A program made the position numbers and the translations under genes. 64,000 bases of DNA, from contig CM026400.1 in NCBI GenBank assembly GCA_014843695.1, positions 13,471,631-13,535,630 of the forward strand. Reading direction: 5' to 3'. The stretch is from Archivesica marissinica (taxonomy: Eukaryota > Mollusca > Bivalvia > Venerida > Vesicomyidae). This document shows, piece by piece, positions 1 through 10,100 of this stretch; the first letter of the stretch is position 1, and every line of letters begins with the position of its first letter. The notes under the pieces are model-generated. The model saw nothing but the letters and a program-made list of their open reading frames with translations, was not told where the DNA came from and searched no databases.

Positions 1-430
1 CTAACTATGTGTGTGCACGGGATAGCTCTGTGTGTGCAAGGGATAGCTATCCTAACTATGTGTGTGCAAGGGATAGCTCTGTGTGTGCAAGGGATAGCTC
101 TGTGTATGCAAGGGATAGTTCTGTGTGTGCAAGGGATAGTTCTGTGTGTGCAAGGGATAGCTACTCTATGTGTGTGCAAGGGATAAGTCTGCGTGTGCAA
201 GGGATAGCTACCCTAACTATGTGTGTGCAAGGGATAGTTGTGTGTGCAAGGGATAGCTACTCTAACTATGTGTGTGCAAGGGATAGCTACTCTAACTATC
301 TAACTATGTGTGTGTAAGGGATAGCTCTGTGTGTGCAAGGGATAGCTACCTTGACTATGCGGGTGCAAGCCCCAAAGGATAGTTAGGTTGTTGCAAGGAA
401 TAGCTACCCTAACTGTGGTTGCAAGGGATA
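1..430. repeat. Minisatellite around GTGCAAGGGATAGCT
   Basis: Irregular tandem array, cut by the window start. The core GTGTGCAAGGGATAGCTCTG recurs with spacers such as ACCCTAACTATGT, so unit length varies from about 17 to 34 bp. The array decays near 350-430, where units become GTTGCAAGG. Forward frames stay open through part of it only because the unit lacks stops; I see no sign of coding. Confidence 0.85.
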
Positions 431-540
431 GCGACCATTAAATATCACATGATACTAAGTTGCAGTATAAACAAGATAATTGTCTAACACTTGGAGAAAT
501 GTTCACAAAACAACATAAACAACAGAATCGCCCAACAGTC

Positions 541-856
541 TGTCGATTTTTCACTTTTTAACTTCTGGCAAAATGACATGATCAGAAGCTCAATACGGTC
601 TAATTAATAGTCTCGGTGTTAAAATATATTTATTTGACTGACAGGGGCGTAGCTTGGCTGGAATCGATGTGTAGGCCAACTTATATTATTAAACATATAT
701 AATTTAATCCTGGCCTCCCGAATTTTGTTGCAGTTTTGCCATTTTTATTTTTTCGATTTTTCGGGGAAAAGTGTATGGCCTACACAGCCTATAGAAAGCT
801 ACGCCAATGACTGACCAGGCAAAATATATGGATGCCTGTTCCCAGGCTACTGTAGC
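541..856 (+). repeat. Dispersed repeat R9, interrupted by a small MITE
   Basis: The segment beginning TTTTCACTTTTTAACTTCTG matches 41095-41220, where the same order of motifs (CTTCTGGCAAAATGACAT, AAAATATATTTAT, GGCAAAATATAT, CCTGTTCCCAGGCT) is uninterrupted. In this copy a 165-bp element splits the repeat at 643-807. The type of the host repeat is not clear. Confidence 0.7.
643..807. mobile_element. hAT-like MITE with 8-bp target duplication
   Basis: The element begins AGGGGCGTAGCTT and ends AAGCTACGCCAA, giving inverted ends that share GGCGTAGCTT, with inner matching blocks GTGTAGGCC and GGCCTACAC. It is flanked by perfect 8-bp direct repeats TGACTGAC at 635-642 and 808-815. An 8-bp duplication is typical of hAT, though other superfamilies also make 8-bp duplications. 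At 165 bp it is non-autonomous and has no ORF. Confidence 0.75.
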
Positions 857-1012
857 CTGTCCTTTGTGTGACCTCTATTCTGATACATACAAAATACTGA
901 AGTAGTACAATTCTGAAGTAGCAGATTTTAAGTTTAATTATGGAGATAAAATCAATGACCCCAGTGAATTACTTGAAAGTGCTTGAAGTGAGAAGTACTT
1001 TATACACGTATA

Positions 1013-1190
1013 CAGTCAAACCTGTCTTACACAGCCAGCCAAGGGAATCACAGAAAGTGGCTGCTTAGCACAGGTGGCTGCTTAATAGAGGTCGACTGTA
1101 TAATAAAAACAACATATTGGTAATATGGAAATTGGCTGCTGCCTAATACAGGTTAGCTGCTTAATAGAGACTGGAGTTGGAGAAAATACA
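1013..1190 (+). mobile_element. MITE with ACAGTCAAACCTGT terminus, copy 1
   Basis: Begins ACAGTCAAACCTGTCTTACA after TAT and contains repeated GGCTGCTTAATA motifs. It is homologous to 43366-43550, whose right end is the inverse (ACAGGTTTGACTGTA). Here the right terminus is degenerate or missing. A TA next to the terminus suggests a Tc1/mariner-type non-autonomous element; this is inference from the ends only. Confidence 0.6.
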
Positions 1191-1700
1191 AAAAGCGAGG
1201 CTGTGCCGAACCTTGTATTTTTTTCAGGAAACTAGCCTAATAAATTAAAATTTATAAGACGGTAACCTAATATTCTATTTATTCTATCTTCTGATAAAAA
1301 GAAGTTTTAGAGAGGAAATATTACCGAATATTCATGACCTGAAGTTTATCATACCATCTGTGAAGATATGATGTCATAATTGCAGCATTATGACATCAAA
1401 GAAGGCTTATTAGGCACTGCCAATTGACTAATAAAGCAAAGTTTATGAGAAACATTAGTCAGTTACTGCCCCTGAATACTCATAATAGTATAGTGGTCCT
1501 CTTAATTAGTTTCCTCTGTTTTTATCGTTGTTTCCTTTGCACCACATGTTTTCCATTTTTATCCGTATTCTCGTCTTATAATTATGAAATTATTCAATAT
1601 CGACAGATATCCTTTAGCATGTCCAATGGATACCTTACTGTAAAAATTGGTTCAATTAATTAACACTATTTTGATAACATTACATTTATCCTAACGCAAC
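1191..1700. other. Unannotated AT-rich spacer
   Basis: No gene, tandem repeat or recognisable element end was found. A 79-codon ORF at 1424-1663 has no recognisable motif and AT-rich composition like its surroundings. Confidence 0.5.
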
Positions 1701-1701
1701 A

Positions 1702-1837
1702 TATGGTTAGAAGACAACAGTAAAAACAAAGGATTCCAACTAAAAGGAACAATATACATTTCGGGATAAATCTGACTTTATCCATCAAGGGAGGTAATAG
1801 AAAAACTAGCAATGTCTCTCATTAGGCAGGCCGGTTT
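1702..1837 (+). repeat. Dispersed repeat R10, copy 1
   Basis: Contains ACATTTCGGGATAAATC followed by GACTTTATC and AAGGGAGGTAATAGAAAAAC, matching 58995-59125 closely. The class is unknown; no ORF and no clear terminal inverted repeats are visible. Confidence 0.65.
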
Positions 1838-1872
1838 TGACCATCATTATGCATGACGGTAGGATAAATCTA

Positions 1873-2113
1873 TTAACCCTTTCAACACCACAGACCTCTA
1901 AATAGGCTTACAAAAAGTGTAGATCCAGATGAGCCGGCTCATGACGAGCCGTCTCATCAGGATCTGCACTTTTTGCCAGTGATATGACTATTTTTAGACA
2001 TAATTACCCATTTTGATAAATGAACTTGTCCAAATGTGATTTTCTGATTCATTTATTGGTTTATGAATATCATGGACCAGTCCATGTGAGTTACTTGGTG
2101 TTGAATGGGTTAA
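1873..2113 (+). mobile_element. TTAA MITE family 1, copy A (241 bp)
   Basis: Flanked by TTAA at both ends. The left terminus is CCCTTTCAACACCA and the right terminus, read inward from the other strand, is CCCATTCAACACCA. The centre holds a long imperfect palindrome in which AGTGTAGATCCAGATGAG pairs with CTCATCAGGATCTGCACT around CCGGCTCATGACGAGCCG. TTAA duplication and CCC-starting ends are the hallmarks of piggyBac-type elements. It has no ORF, so it is non-autonomous. Eight further full or partial copies lie in this window. Confidence 0.85.
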
Positions 2114-2231
2114 CATAGCAAATACATTGCTATAAATTGGTGCAATTGCTGCAGAATCACTCGTCGCAGCTGATTAGATCAATATGATATTTATTTTATT
2201 TCAATGCAACCATTGTTATTACAACTGTTTG

Positions 2232-2569
2232 AATGTTGACCAGTGAATAGCTTATCCAGCGAGGAGGGGGGGTCTAGTTTTGTGCAACTGGGACCAGATG
2301 GTTTGCAACTGGGACCAGATGGTTGACCATCTCCTACCTTCCCTATAAACCTTCAAATGATTGGGCAGGTCTCATGGCTAAACTAATGCTACACCATATC
2401 AATGTTGACCAGTGAATAGCTTATCCAGTGGGGGGGGGTCTAGTTTTGTGCAACTGGGACCAGATGGTTTGCAACTGGGACCACATGGTTGACCATCTCC
2501 TACCTTCCCTATAAACCTTCAAATGATTGGGCAGGTCTCATGGCTAAACTAATGCTACACCATATCAAT
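2232..2569. repeat. 169-bp tandem duplication (2 copies)
   Basis: The block starting AATGTTGACCAGTGAATAGC recurs at 2401 with few differences. Each copy contains an internal direct repeat, TTGCAACTGGGACCAGATGG, and ends ACACCATATCAAT. Origin unknown. Confidence 0.85.
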
Positions 2570-2639
2570 TTTTTTCTAATAACTATTTTATAACTAACTA
2601 TACACCAGAATGATGGACATAAAAAATTGGGACCGGAAA

Positions 2640-3000
2640 GAATGTGGAAGGGGTAAATGGGACGAGAAACAATCAGGGTGAGAAACAATCGGGGCGAGAA
2701 ACAATCAGGGTGAGAAACAATCGGGGCGAGAAATAATCAGGGTGAGAAACAATCGGGGCGAGAAACAATGCAACAGACTGAGGGGCATGAAACAATTAGG
2801 GGACAAGAAGCAAAATGGGGAAACAGGGATGCAGGAAACAATGGAGGTGGGGGAGGGGAGGGAATAATGAGGGGGGTAAACAATGAGGGAACAATGGGGT
2901 AGGTAGGAAGCAATGTGGGACAGGAAACAATGAGGCACAAATCAATGGGGGGGGGGGGAAATTGAGGGAGCAATGTGGTGGTAGGGTGGGGGGGGGCAAC
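2640..3000. repeat. Purine-rich degenerate 15/30-bp array
   Basis: Units of the type GAGAAACAATCGGGGC and GAGAAACAATCAGGGT alternate at 2680-2770, then degrade to AACAATGAGG-like words. The plus strand is almost pure purine. Long G runs at 2944-2999 give G-quadruplex potential. Minus-strand ORFs here are low-complexity Pro/Ser/Cys and not credible genes. Confidence 0.75.
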
Positions 3001-3436
3001 AACTAGTGGAAAAGCAGTTCAGTGAGCAGGAACCACAGTGGCATACGGTAATAGTTTCTGTAATATGTGTATGCAGCCTTAGTGATATACATATAGATAC
3101 TTGAATGTCTCTAAAGTGGAATAAATCAGAAACAGACACTGCCAGTCCAAAACATAATCTTCTTATTTCTAGGTTTTCATTGATTTCCCATCTAGAAAAT
3201 AGAATCTTGTCTTCAAAATACAATTAACAGACATTCCCATTCCTATAAATCAATCGATCGCAACCATTGAGTGACTTATACTCATCAACACTGAACAGAT
3301 TTTGTATCAATCAACTATCACGAACCACGCTGCCAATTCCAGCTGAGTAGATAAGAGTATAGATTGTTCATTTATCCAATATACCTTATAAAGAGAAACT
3401 AATTATGGGTCTAATACCTCAAAACTTTCAACAGAC

Positions 3437-3714
3437 TTAACTCTTTGCATGCTGGGTAAAATAAAAGCTATAAATAGTTCAAATAATTGTAGCAGACGGT
3501 AATACATTAATGTTTTTCTCTCTCCGTATTTGTAACTGAACAGTTACACTCTGGAAATATGTCATGGAATTTCATTAGAATTGTGTCATTATAAAATTTC
3601 ATTAGAATTGTGTCATTATGAAATTTCATTAGAATTGTGTCATTATGACACAATTCTAACAAAATTGCATGACAAATATGACATGTTATTTTCGCCGCTA
3701 GCATGCAGAGTTAA
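3437..3714 (+). mobile_element. TTAA MITE family 3 with internal 27-bp array
   Basis: TTAA lies at both ends (3437-3440, 3711-3714). The left end reads CTCTTTGCATGCTGGG and the right end inverted reads CTCTGCATGCTAGC, so the ends are imperfect inverted repeats followed by AAAATAA on both sides. The interior carries three tandem units of ATTTCATTAGAATTGTGTCA type (about 27 bp) at 3573-3650, then an inverted stretch TATGACACAATTCTA. Short direct repeats lie between this element and the next array (GATTTGAACTCGTGTGCGGG twice at 3810-3850). Confidence 0.7.
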
Positions 3715-3969
3715 GTATTCAATTAATTGATTGTGTACAGGTACATGCATGCGAGAATAACTGAATAGGGAAAGGGTTCCTTCCATGCGTCACCGACTCG
3801 AGTTCCAAGGATTTGAACTCGTGTGCGGGCGGATTTGAACTCGTGTGCGGGCGAGCTCTAAATTGGGAAATTAGCGTGGTAGAGCAGAGTAGCATACAAA
3901 CAATGGTGACATACGTAGGGGTGAGTCCACGGTCTGTGGACTTTAAGTTGTAAGGTCAATTAACAGCTT

Positions 3970-4474
3970 AAACCTTTCCCTCATAGATGCACCTCTTGAC
4001 GCCAATACCACATACATTGATAATGTAGTAGCCAAACCAATGTTCATTAACCCTTTCCCTTGTAGAAGCACCTCTTGACGCCATTACCAATACGACATAC
4101 ATTGACAATGTAGTAGCCAAACCAATGTTCATTAACCCTTTCCCTCATAGAAGCACCTCTTGACGCCATTACCAATACGACATACATTGACAATGTAGTA
4201 GCCAAACCAATGTTCATTAACCCTTTCCCTTGTAGAAGCACCTCTTGACGCCATTACCAATACCACATACATTGACAATGTTGTAGCCAAACCAATGTTC
4301 ATTAACCCTTTCCCTCATAGAAGCACCTCTTGATGCCATTACCAATACGACATACATTGACAATGTAGTAGCCAAACCAATGTTCATAAACCCTTTCCCT
4401 CATAGAAGCACCTGTTGACGCCATTACCAATACGACATACATTAGACAATGTAGTAGCCAAACCAATGTTCATA
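3970..4474. repeat. 85-bp minisatellite built on a TTAACCC end (about 6 copies)
   Basis: Units begin TTAACCCTTTCCCTCATAGA and recur at 4047, 4132, 4217, 4302 and 4387 (85-bp steps); the first unit at 3970 is diverged. The unit contains ACATACATTGACAATGTAG. The leading segment is the inverse of the segment closing units of the next array, so the two arrays look like opposite ends of one TTAA element. Confidence 0.85.
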
Positions 4475-4551
4475 ATAAAGGTCAGAATCTCATGAAGTCC
4501 CTGTAATATCTATGGAGGTAGGATAGATATGGCGTCTACTTATCCACTGCA

Positions 4552-5092
4552 TGATAGCTAAATGACTGTCATTTGTATGGAGATATAATAGTACATTGTA
4601 TATTAACCTAAATCTCTATGAAGGAAAGGGTTAAATGGCTGTTGTTTGTATGGAGATATAATAGTATATTTACCTAAATCTCTATGAAGGAAAGGGTTAA
4701 ATGGCTGTCGTTTGTATGGAGATATAATAGTATATTAACCTAAATCTCTATGAAGTAAAGGGTTAAATGGCTGTCGTTTGTATGGAGATATAATAGTATA
4801 TTTACCTAAATCTCTATGAAGGAAAGGGTTAAATGGCTGTCGTTTGTATGGAGATATAATAGTATATTAACCTAAATCTCTATGAAGGAAAGGGTTAAAT
4901 GGCTGTCGTTTGTATGGAGATATAATAGTATATTAACCTAAATCTTATGAAGGAAAGGGTTAAATGCTGTCGTTTGTATGGAGATATAATAGTATATTTA
5001 CCTAAATCTCTATGAAGGAAAGGGTTAAATGGCTGTCGTTTGTATGGAGATATAATAGTATATTAACCTAAATCTCTATGAAGGAAAGGGCT
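4552..5092. repeat. 66-bp minisatellite ending CTATGAAGGAAAGGGTTAA (about 8 copies)
   Basis: Units carry GGAGATATAATAGTATATTA and close with CTCTATGAAGGAAAGGGTTA, the inverted form of the TTAACCCTTTCC end seen at 3970-4474. The first unit at 4552 is longer and diverged; later units are nearly identical apart from TATTAACC versus TATTTACC. Confidence 0.85.
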
Positions 5093-5129
5093 ATGACAAT
5101 GCAATAGTGATCTTTAATCAAATATAATG

Positions 5130-5393
5130 TTATGTTATATATGTTATATTTCGGGTTTTACGCCTGAATCAGCACCATTTCGGGCTATATCGCAGTTTAC
5201 TTAACAACACCTTTCCTGGGCAGGCTCCAGCGGTTAACCAGTACTTGGGTGCACCAACCTCCGTAAGAAACTGCCAACTTTTTCATATAAATGAGACACG
5301 GCCTGAGCGGGGCTCGAACCCGTGACCATCAGTGATGATAGGTTACAGTGGTACACAAGTCAGCGACCTTAACCACTCGACCACAGAGGCGGA
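5130..5393 (-). mobile_element. tRNA-derived SINE, family S3, near full length
   Basis: Read on the minus strand it starts with a tRNA-like head containing TGGTCGAGTGGTTAAGG (A box) and GGGTTCGAGCC (B box), then a body with GGCAGTTTCTTACGGAGG and CAGCGGTT-type motifs, and a tail near ATATAACATAAC. The same family lies at 12946-13197, 14397-14600 and 63833-64000. RNA polymerase III promoter function is inferred from the boxes. Confidence 0.8.
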
Positions 5394-5852
5394 CAAAATA
5401 TAATGTAAACGGCCACAATAATACAAACAAATCTGGAACGATTGAAATTATAGAATATGAAATAAAAGCAATATAAATGATATAAATACATTCTGACTGT
5501 TACACATGTACTTACTTGTTGGCAAGAAATTAAATATTTTGAGACACAGTCTAAACTTTCATATTCGAGTCCTGGATTTTGACCTTGAACAATGTTAAAT
5601 TGCATACCATATATACTTGGACTGCCACGTTAACCGATTTTTTGTGAACGTGTACACACGACAGAGCTCCGTTAACAAGTTATTCAAAATGTGCTCTGCG
5701 CAGTGGAACTAGGCTGGCTAGCTATACAATGAATGAATATAGGACCTTACATAGGGCAGCGGTGACATACCAGTATTTCGACAACTCGACCGCGGAGGCT
5801 CATGTGTTCGGATGATTGTCCTCCTTCGACATGGTTTATGAAAATAATATTC
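5394..5852. other. Unannotated spacer
   Basis: AT-rich, with no recognisable gene or repeat. A 78-codon minus-strand ORF overlaps the SINE boundary and has no recognisable domain. Confidence 0.5.
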
Positions 5853-6214
5853 TTAACCCATTCAACAAAACCACAGACCTAAATAGGCTTACAAAAAGTG
5901 TAGATCCAGATGAGTCGGCTCGTGACGACCCGTTTGCCTTTATTTAATTTGTCATGTTTTGTATTCACACGTATATGTAAAACGAATCGAGCAATAAAAT
6001 ATGATTAAACTAAGTCTCATCAGGATCTGCACTTTTTGCCAGTAATATTACTATATTTAGATAAAATTACCCAATTTGATAAATGAACCGGTCCAAATGT
6101 AATTTTCTTATTTATTTATTGGTATAAAAAATATCATGCACCAGTCCATGTCAGATGCTTGGTGTTGAATGGGTGCACCAGTCCATGTCAGTTACTTTGT
6201 GTTGAATGGGTTAA
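5853..6214 (+). mobile_element. TTAA MITE family 1, copy B, with loop insertion and duplicated terminus
   Basis: TTAA lies at 5853 and 6211. Two changes set this copy apart. First, about 80 bp of unrelated AT-rich DNA (roughly 5934-6013) is inserted in the tip of the central palindrome, between GACGACCCGT and CTCATCAGGATCTGC. Second, the right-terminal 37 bp, starting GCACCAGTCCATGTCAG, are present twice in tandem. Its inner variant GCACC, rather than GGACC, is shared with the expanded copy at 41680. Confidence 0.85.
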
Positions 6215-6337
6215 GAATTTCTTACATGAGTGGTGATTCCCTACAATACAGGTATTTTATGAGCCGAGTATCATAAAATATGGTATGAACTCACAACCAG
6301 TGTTACCACATCACCACAGTAACAAAAACTACTATTT

Positions 6338-6590
6338 TGGCTGTCTGATTAGCGCAGTAGCGCGCTCGCTTCTCATCAATGCAACCTGGGTTCGATCCTC
6401 GGACCAAGAAGTATGCAAGATTGTACGGTGGTCGCCAGATCGGACAGGTGGGTTTTGTCCGGGTACTCCAGTTCCCTCCCACACGAATGACCACATTAAA
6501 CGCTTTCATCCGCGCTAACGAGAGTGATTAATCTAAGTTGTTCGAACTTGCTTCACAGTCGTTGTAAAATAAATAAAAGTTTAAACTTAA
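6338..6590 (+). mobile_element. tRNA-derived SINE, family S1
   Basis: The head GGCTGTCTGATTAGCGCAGT gives an A box and GGGTTCGATCCTCGG a B box. The body contains GGTCGCCAGATCGGACAGG and TTTTGTCCGGGTACTCC; the tail is CTTCACAGTCGTTGTAAAAT. A second tail fragment (AACTTGCTTCGCAATCGTT) follows at about 6655-6698 after an ATA/ATG microsatellite. ORFs across it on both strands are fortuitous. Confidence 0.85.
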
Positions 6591-7110
6591 GCAGCCAGTT
6601 TTCAGATTCCCAATATGTTGTTTTATTATAATAATAATAATAATAATGATAATATAAGTTGTTAAAACTTGCTTCGCAATCGTTAAAATAACGTTTAAAA
6701 AAACACTATAAATTTGAAGGAAAAAAGGTTCGTTTACCAGAATAGTTTTTAATCTAATTACACTAAGGTGCATCCGTACGCCTTAGTGCATATTAAGCAT
6801 TTTATTAATCTAATCAGTTGATTTTCAACGAATAAAGCATGGAACACAAAACTAAATATATGTGTCGAATGTATATTGCAAGCTGTCATGCCACGACCAA
6901 TCAGAATTCTTCCAGGTGTTATTACACATGTGGACATATAAGAAAATATGTAAATGTAATAGCTTTATTACACTGAGTACAAGCAAAGTTATGTGATAAA
7001 GCTACTTATTTGTTGTACTGTAGGTAAGATATAATGTATACACCGGTAAATACCCAAGATGCCGGTTACAACATTGCACCTGATCATTCAAGTCATTCTG
7101 TAGCCAAAGT
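6591..7110. other. AT-rich spacer with trinucleotide run
   Basis: Contains an (ATA/TAA)n run at about 6626-6652 and otherwise unremarkable AT-rich sequence. The region ends with GTAGCCAAAGTATGTCATGA, which looks like the seed of the array that follows. Confidence 0.5.
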
Positions 7111-7115
7111 ATGTC

Positions 7116-10100
7116 ATGAACAGCAAAGTATGTCCATGTACAGCAAAGTATGTCCATGTACAGCAAAGTACGTCCATGTTCAGCAAAGTACGTCCATGTA
7201 CAGCAAAGTACGTCATGTACAGCAAAGTATGTCCATGTACAGCAAAGTATGTCCATGTACAGCAAAGTATGTCCATGTACAGCAAAGTATGTCCATGTAC
7301 AGCAAAGTGCGTCCATGTACAGCAAAGTACGTCATGTACAGCAAAGTATGTCCATGTACAGCAAAGTACGTCCATGTACAGCAAAGTATGTCATGTACAG
7401 CAAAGTATGTCCATGTACAGCAAAGTATGTCATGTACAGCAAAGTATGTCATGTACAGCAAAGTATGTCATGTACAGCAAAGTACGTCATGTACAGCAAA
7501 GTATGTCCATGTACAGCCAAGTATGTCATGTACAGCAAAGTATGTCATGTACAGCAAAGTACGTCCATGTACAGCCAAAGTGTGTCCATGTACAGCCAAA
7601 GTATGTCATGCACAGCAAAGTATGTCATGTACAGCAAAGTATGTCATGTACAGTCAAAGTGTATCCATGTACAGTCAAAGTGTGTCCATGTACAGCAAAT
7701 TATGTCCATGTACAGCAAAGTATGTCATGTACAGCCAAAGTGTGTCCATGTACAGCCAAAGTGTGTCCATGTACAGCAAAGTATGTCCATGTACAGCAAA
7801 GTATGTCATGTACAGCCAAAGTGTGTCCATGTACAGCAAAGTATGTCCATGTACAGCAAAGTGTATCATGTACAGTCAAAGTATGTCATGTACAGTCAAA
7901 GTACGTCGTGTACAGCCAAAGTGTGTCCATGTACAGTCAAAGTACGTCATGTACAGCAAAGTGTGTCATGTACAGCCAAAGTGTGTCATGTGTAGCCAAA
8001 GTGTGTCATGTGTAGCCAAAGTGTGTCATGTACAGCAAAGTATGTCATGTACAGCAAAGGGTGTCCATGTACAGTCAAAGTGTATCCATGTGTAGCCAAA
8101 GTGTGTCATGTACAGCAAAGTATGTCATGTACAGCCAAAGTGTGTCCATGTACAGTCAAAGTACGTCATGTACAGCCAAAGTGTGTCCATGTACAGCAAA
8201 GTATGTCATGTACAGCCAAAGTGTGTCCATGTACAGTCAAAGTACGTCATGTACAGTCAAAGTGTGTCCATGTACAGCCAAAGTACGCCATGTACAGCCA
8301 AAGTATGTCATGTACAGCCAAAGTGTGTCCATGTACAGCAAAGTGTGTCCATGTACAGTCAAAGTGTGTCCATGTACAGCCAAAGTGCATGTAGCCAAAG
8401 TTGTCATGTAAGCCAAAGTGTGTCATGTACAGCAAAGTATGTCATGTACAGCAAAGGGTGTCCATGTACAGTCAAAGTGTATCCATGTGTAGCCAAAGTG
8501 TGTCATGTACAGCAAAGTATGTCATGTACAGCCAAAGTGTGTCCATGTACAGTCAAAGTACGTCATGTACAGCCAAAGTGTGTCCATGTACAGCAAAGTA
8601 TGTCATGTACAGCCAAAGTGTGTCCATGTACAGTCAAAGTACGTCATGTACAGTCAAAGTGTGTCCATGTACAGCCAAAGTACGCCATGTACAGCCAAAG
8701 TATGTCATGTACAGCCAAAGTGTGTCCATGTACAGCAAAGTGTGTCCATGTACAGTCAAAGTGTGTCCATGTACAGTCAAAGTGTGTCATGTACAGCAAA
8801 GTACGTCCATGTACAGCAAAGTATGTCATGTACAGTCAAAGTACGTCCATGTACAGCCAAAGTACGTCATGTACAGTCAAAGTAGGGTCCATGTACAGCC
8901 AAAGTACGTCCATGTACAGCAAAGTGTGTCATGTACAGCCAAAGTACGTCCATGTACAGCCAAAGTACGTCATGTACACTGTACTACAGTCAAAGTAGGG
9001 TCCATGTACAGCCAAAGTACGTCCATGTACAGCAAAGTGCGTCATGTACAGCCATAGTGTGTCATGTACAGCCATAGTGTGTCATGTACAGCCATAGTGT
9101 GTCATGTACAGCCATAGTTCGTCATGTACAGCCAAAATGCATCATGTACAGCCATAGTGTGTCATGTACAGTCAAAGTGTGTCACATGTACAGCCAAAGT
9201 ACGTCATGTACAGCCATAGTGTGTCATGTACAGCCATAGTGTGTCATGTACAGCCATAGTGTGTCATGTACAGCCATAGTGTGCCATGTACAGCCATAGT
9301 GCATCATGTACAGCCATAGTGCATCATGTACAGCCATAGTGTGTCATGTACAGCCATAGTGTGTCATGTACAGCCAAAGTGTGTCATGTACAGCCATAGT
9401 GTGTCATGTACAGCCATAGTGCGTCATGTACAGCCATAGTACATCATGTACAGCCAAAATGCATCATGTACAGTCATAGTGTGTAATGTACAGCCATAGT
9501 GCATCATGTACAGCCAAAATGCATCATGTACAGCCATAGTGTGTAATGTACAGCCAAAGTGCGTCATGTACAGCCATAGTGTGTCATGTACAGCCATAGT
9601 GCTTCATGTACAGTCAGTGTGTCATGTACAGCCAAAGTGTGTCATGTACAGCCATAGTGTGTCATGTACAGCCAAAGTGTGTCATGTACAGCCATAGTGT
9701 GTCATGTACAGCCATAGTGTGTCATGTACAGCCATAGTGTGTCATGTACAGCCATAGTGTGTCATGTACAGCCATAGTGCATCATGTACAGCCATAGTGT
9801 GTCATGTACAGCCATAGTGCGTCATGTACAGCCATAGTGCGTCATGCATAGTGCGTCATGTACAGCCATAGTACATCATGTACAGCCAAAATGCATCATG
9901 TACAGTCATAGTGTGTAATGTACAGCCATAGTGTGTCATGTACAGCCATAGTGCGTCATGTACAGCCATAGTGTGTCATGTACAGTCATAGTGCGTCATG
10001 TACAGCCATAGTGCGTCATGTACAGCTAAACTACGTCATGTACAGCCATAGTGTGTCATGTACAGCCATAGTGTGTCATGTACAGCCATATTGCATCATG

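Noticed and set aside
5340..5393. tRNA gene (tRNA-like A and B boxes)
   Set aside because: The tRNA-like part is fused to a shared body and tail found in several dispersed copies, so it is a SINE head. The same applies to 6338, 13385, 14107, 14604, 49620 and 63833.
7034..8998. Long ORFs (up to 353 codons) in several frames of both strands
   Set aside because: The 20-bp unit lacks stops and three units equal 60 nt, so every frame is open and reads the same short peptide repeat. There is no start context, no non-repeat domain, and frames overlap on both strands.
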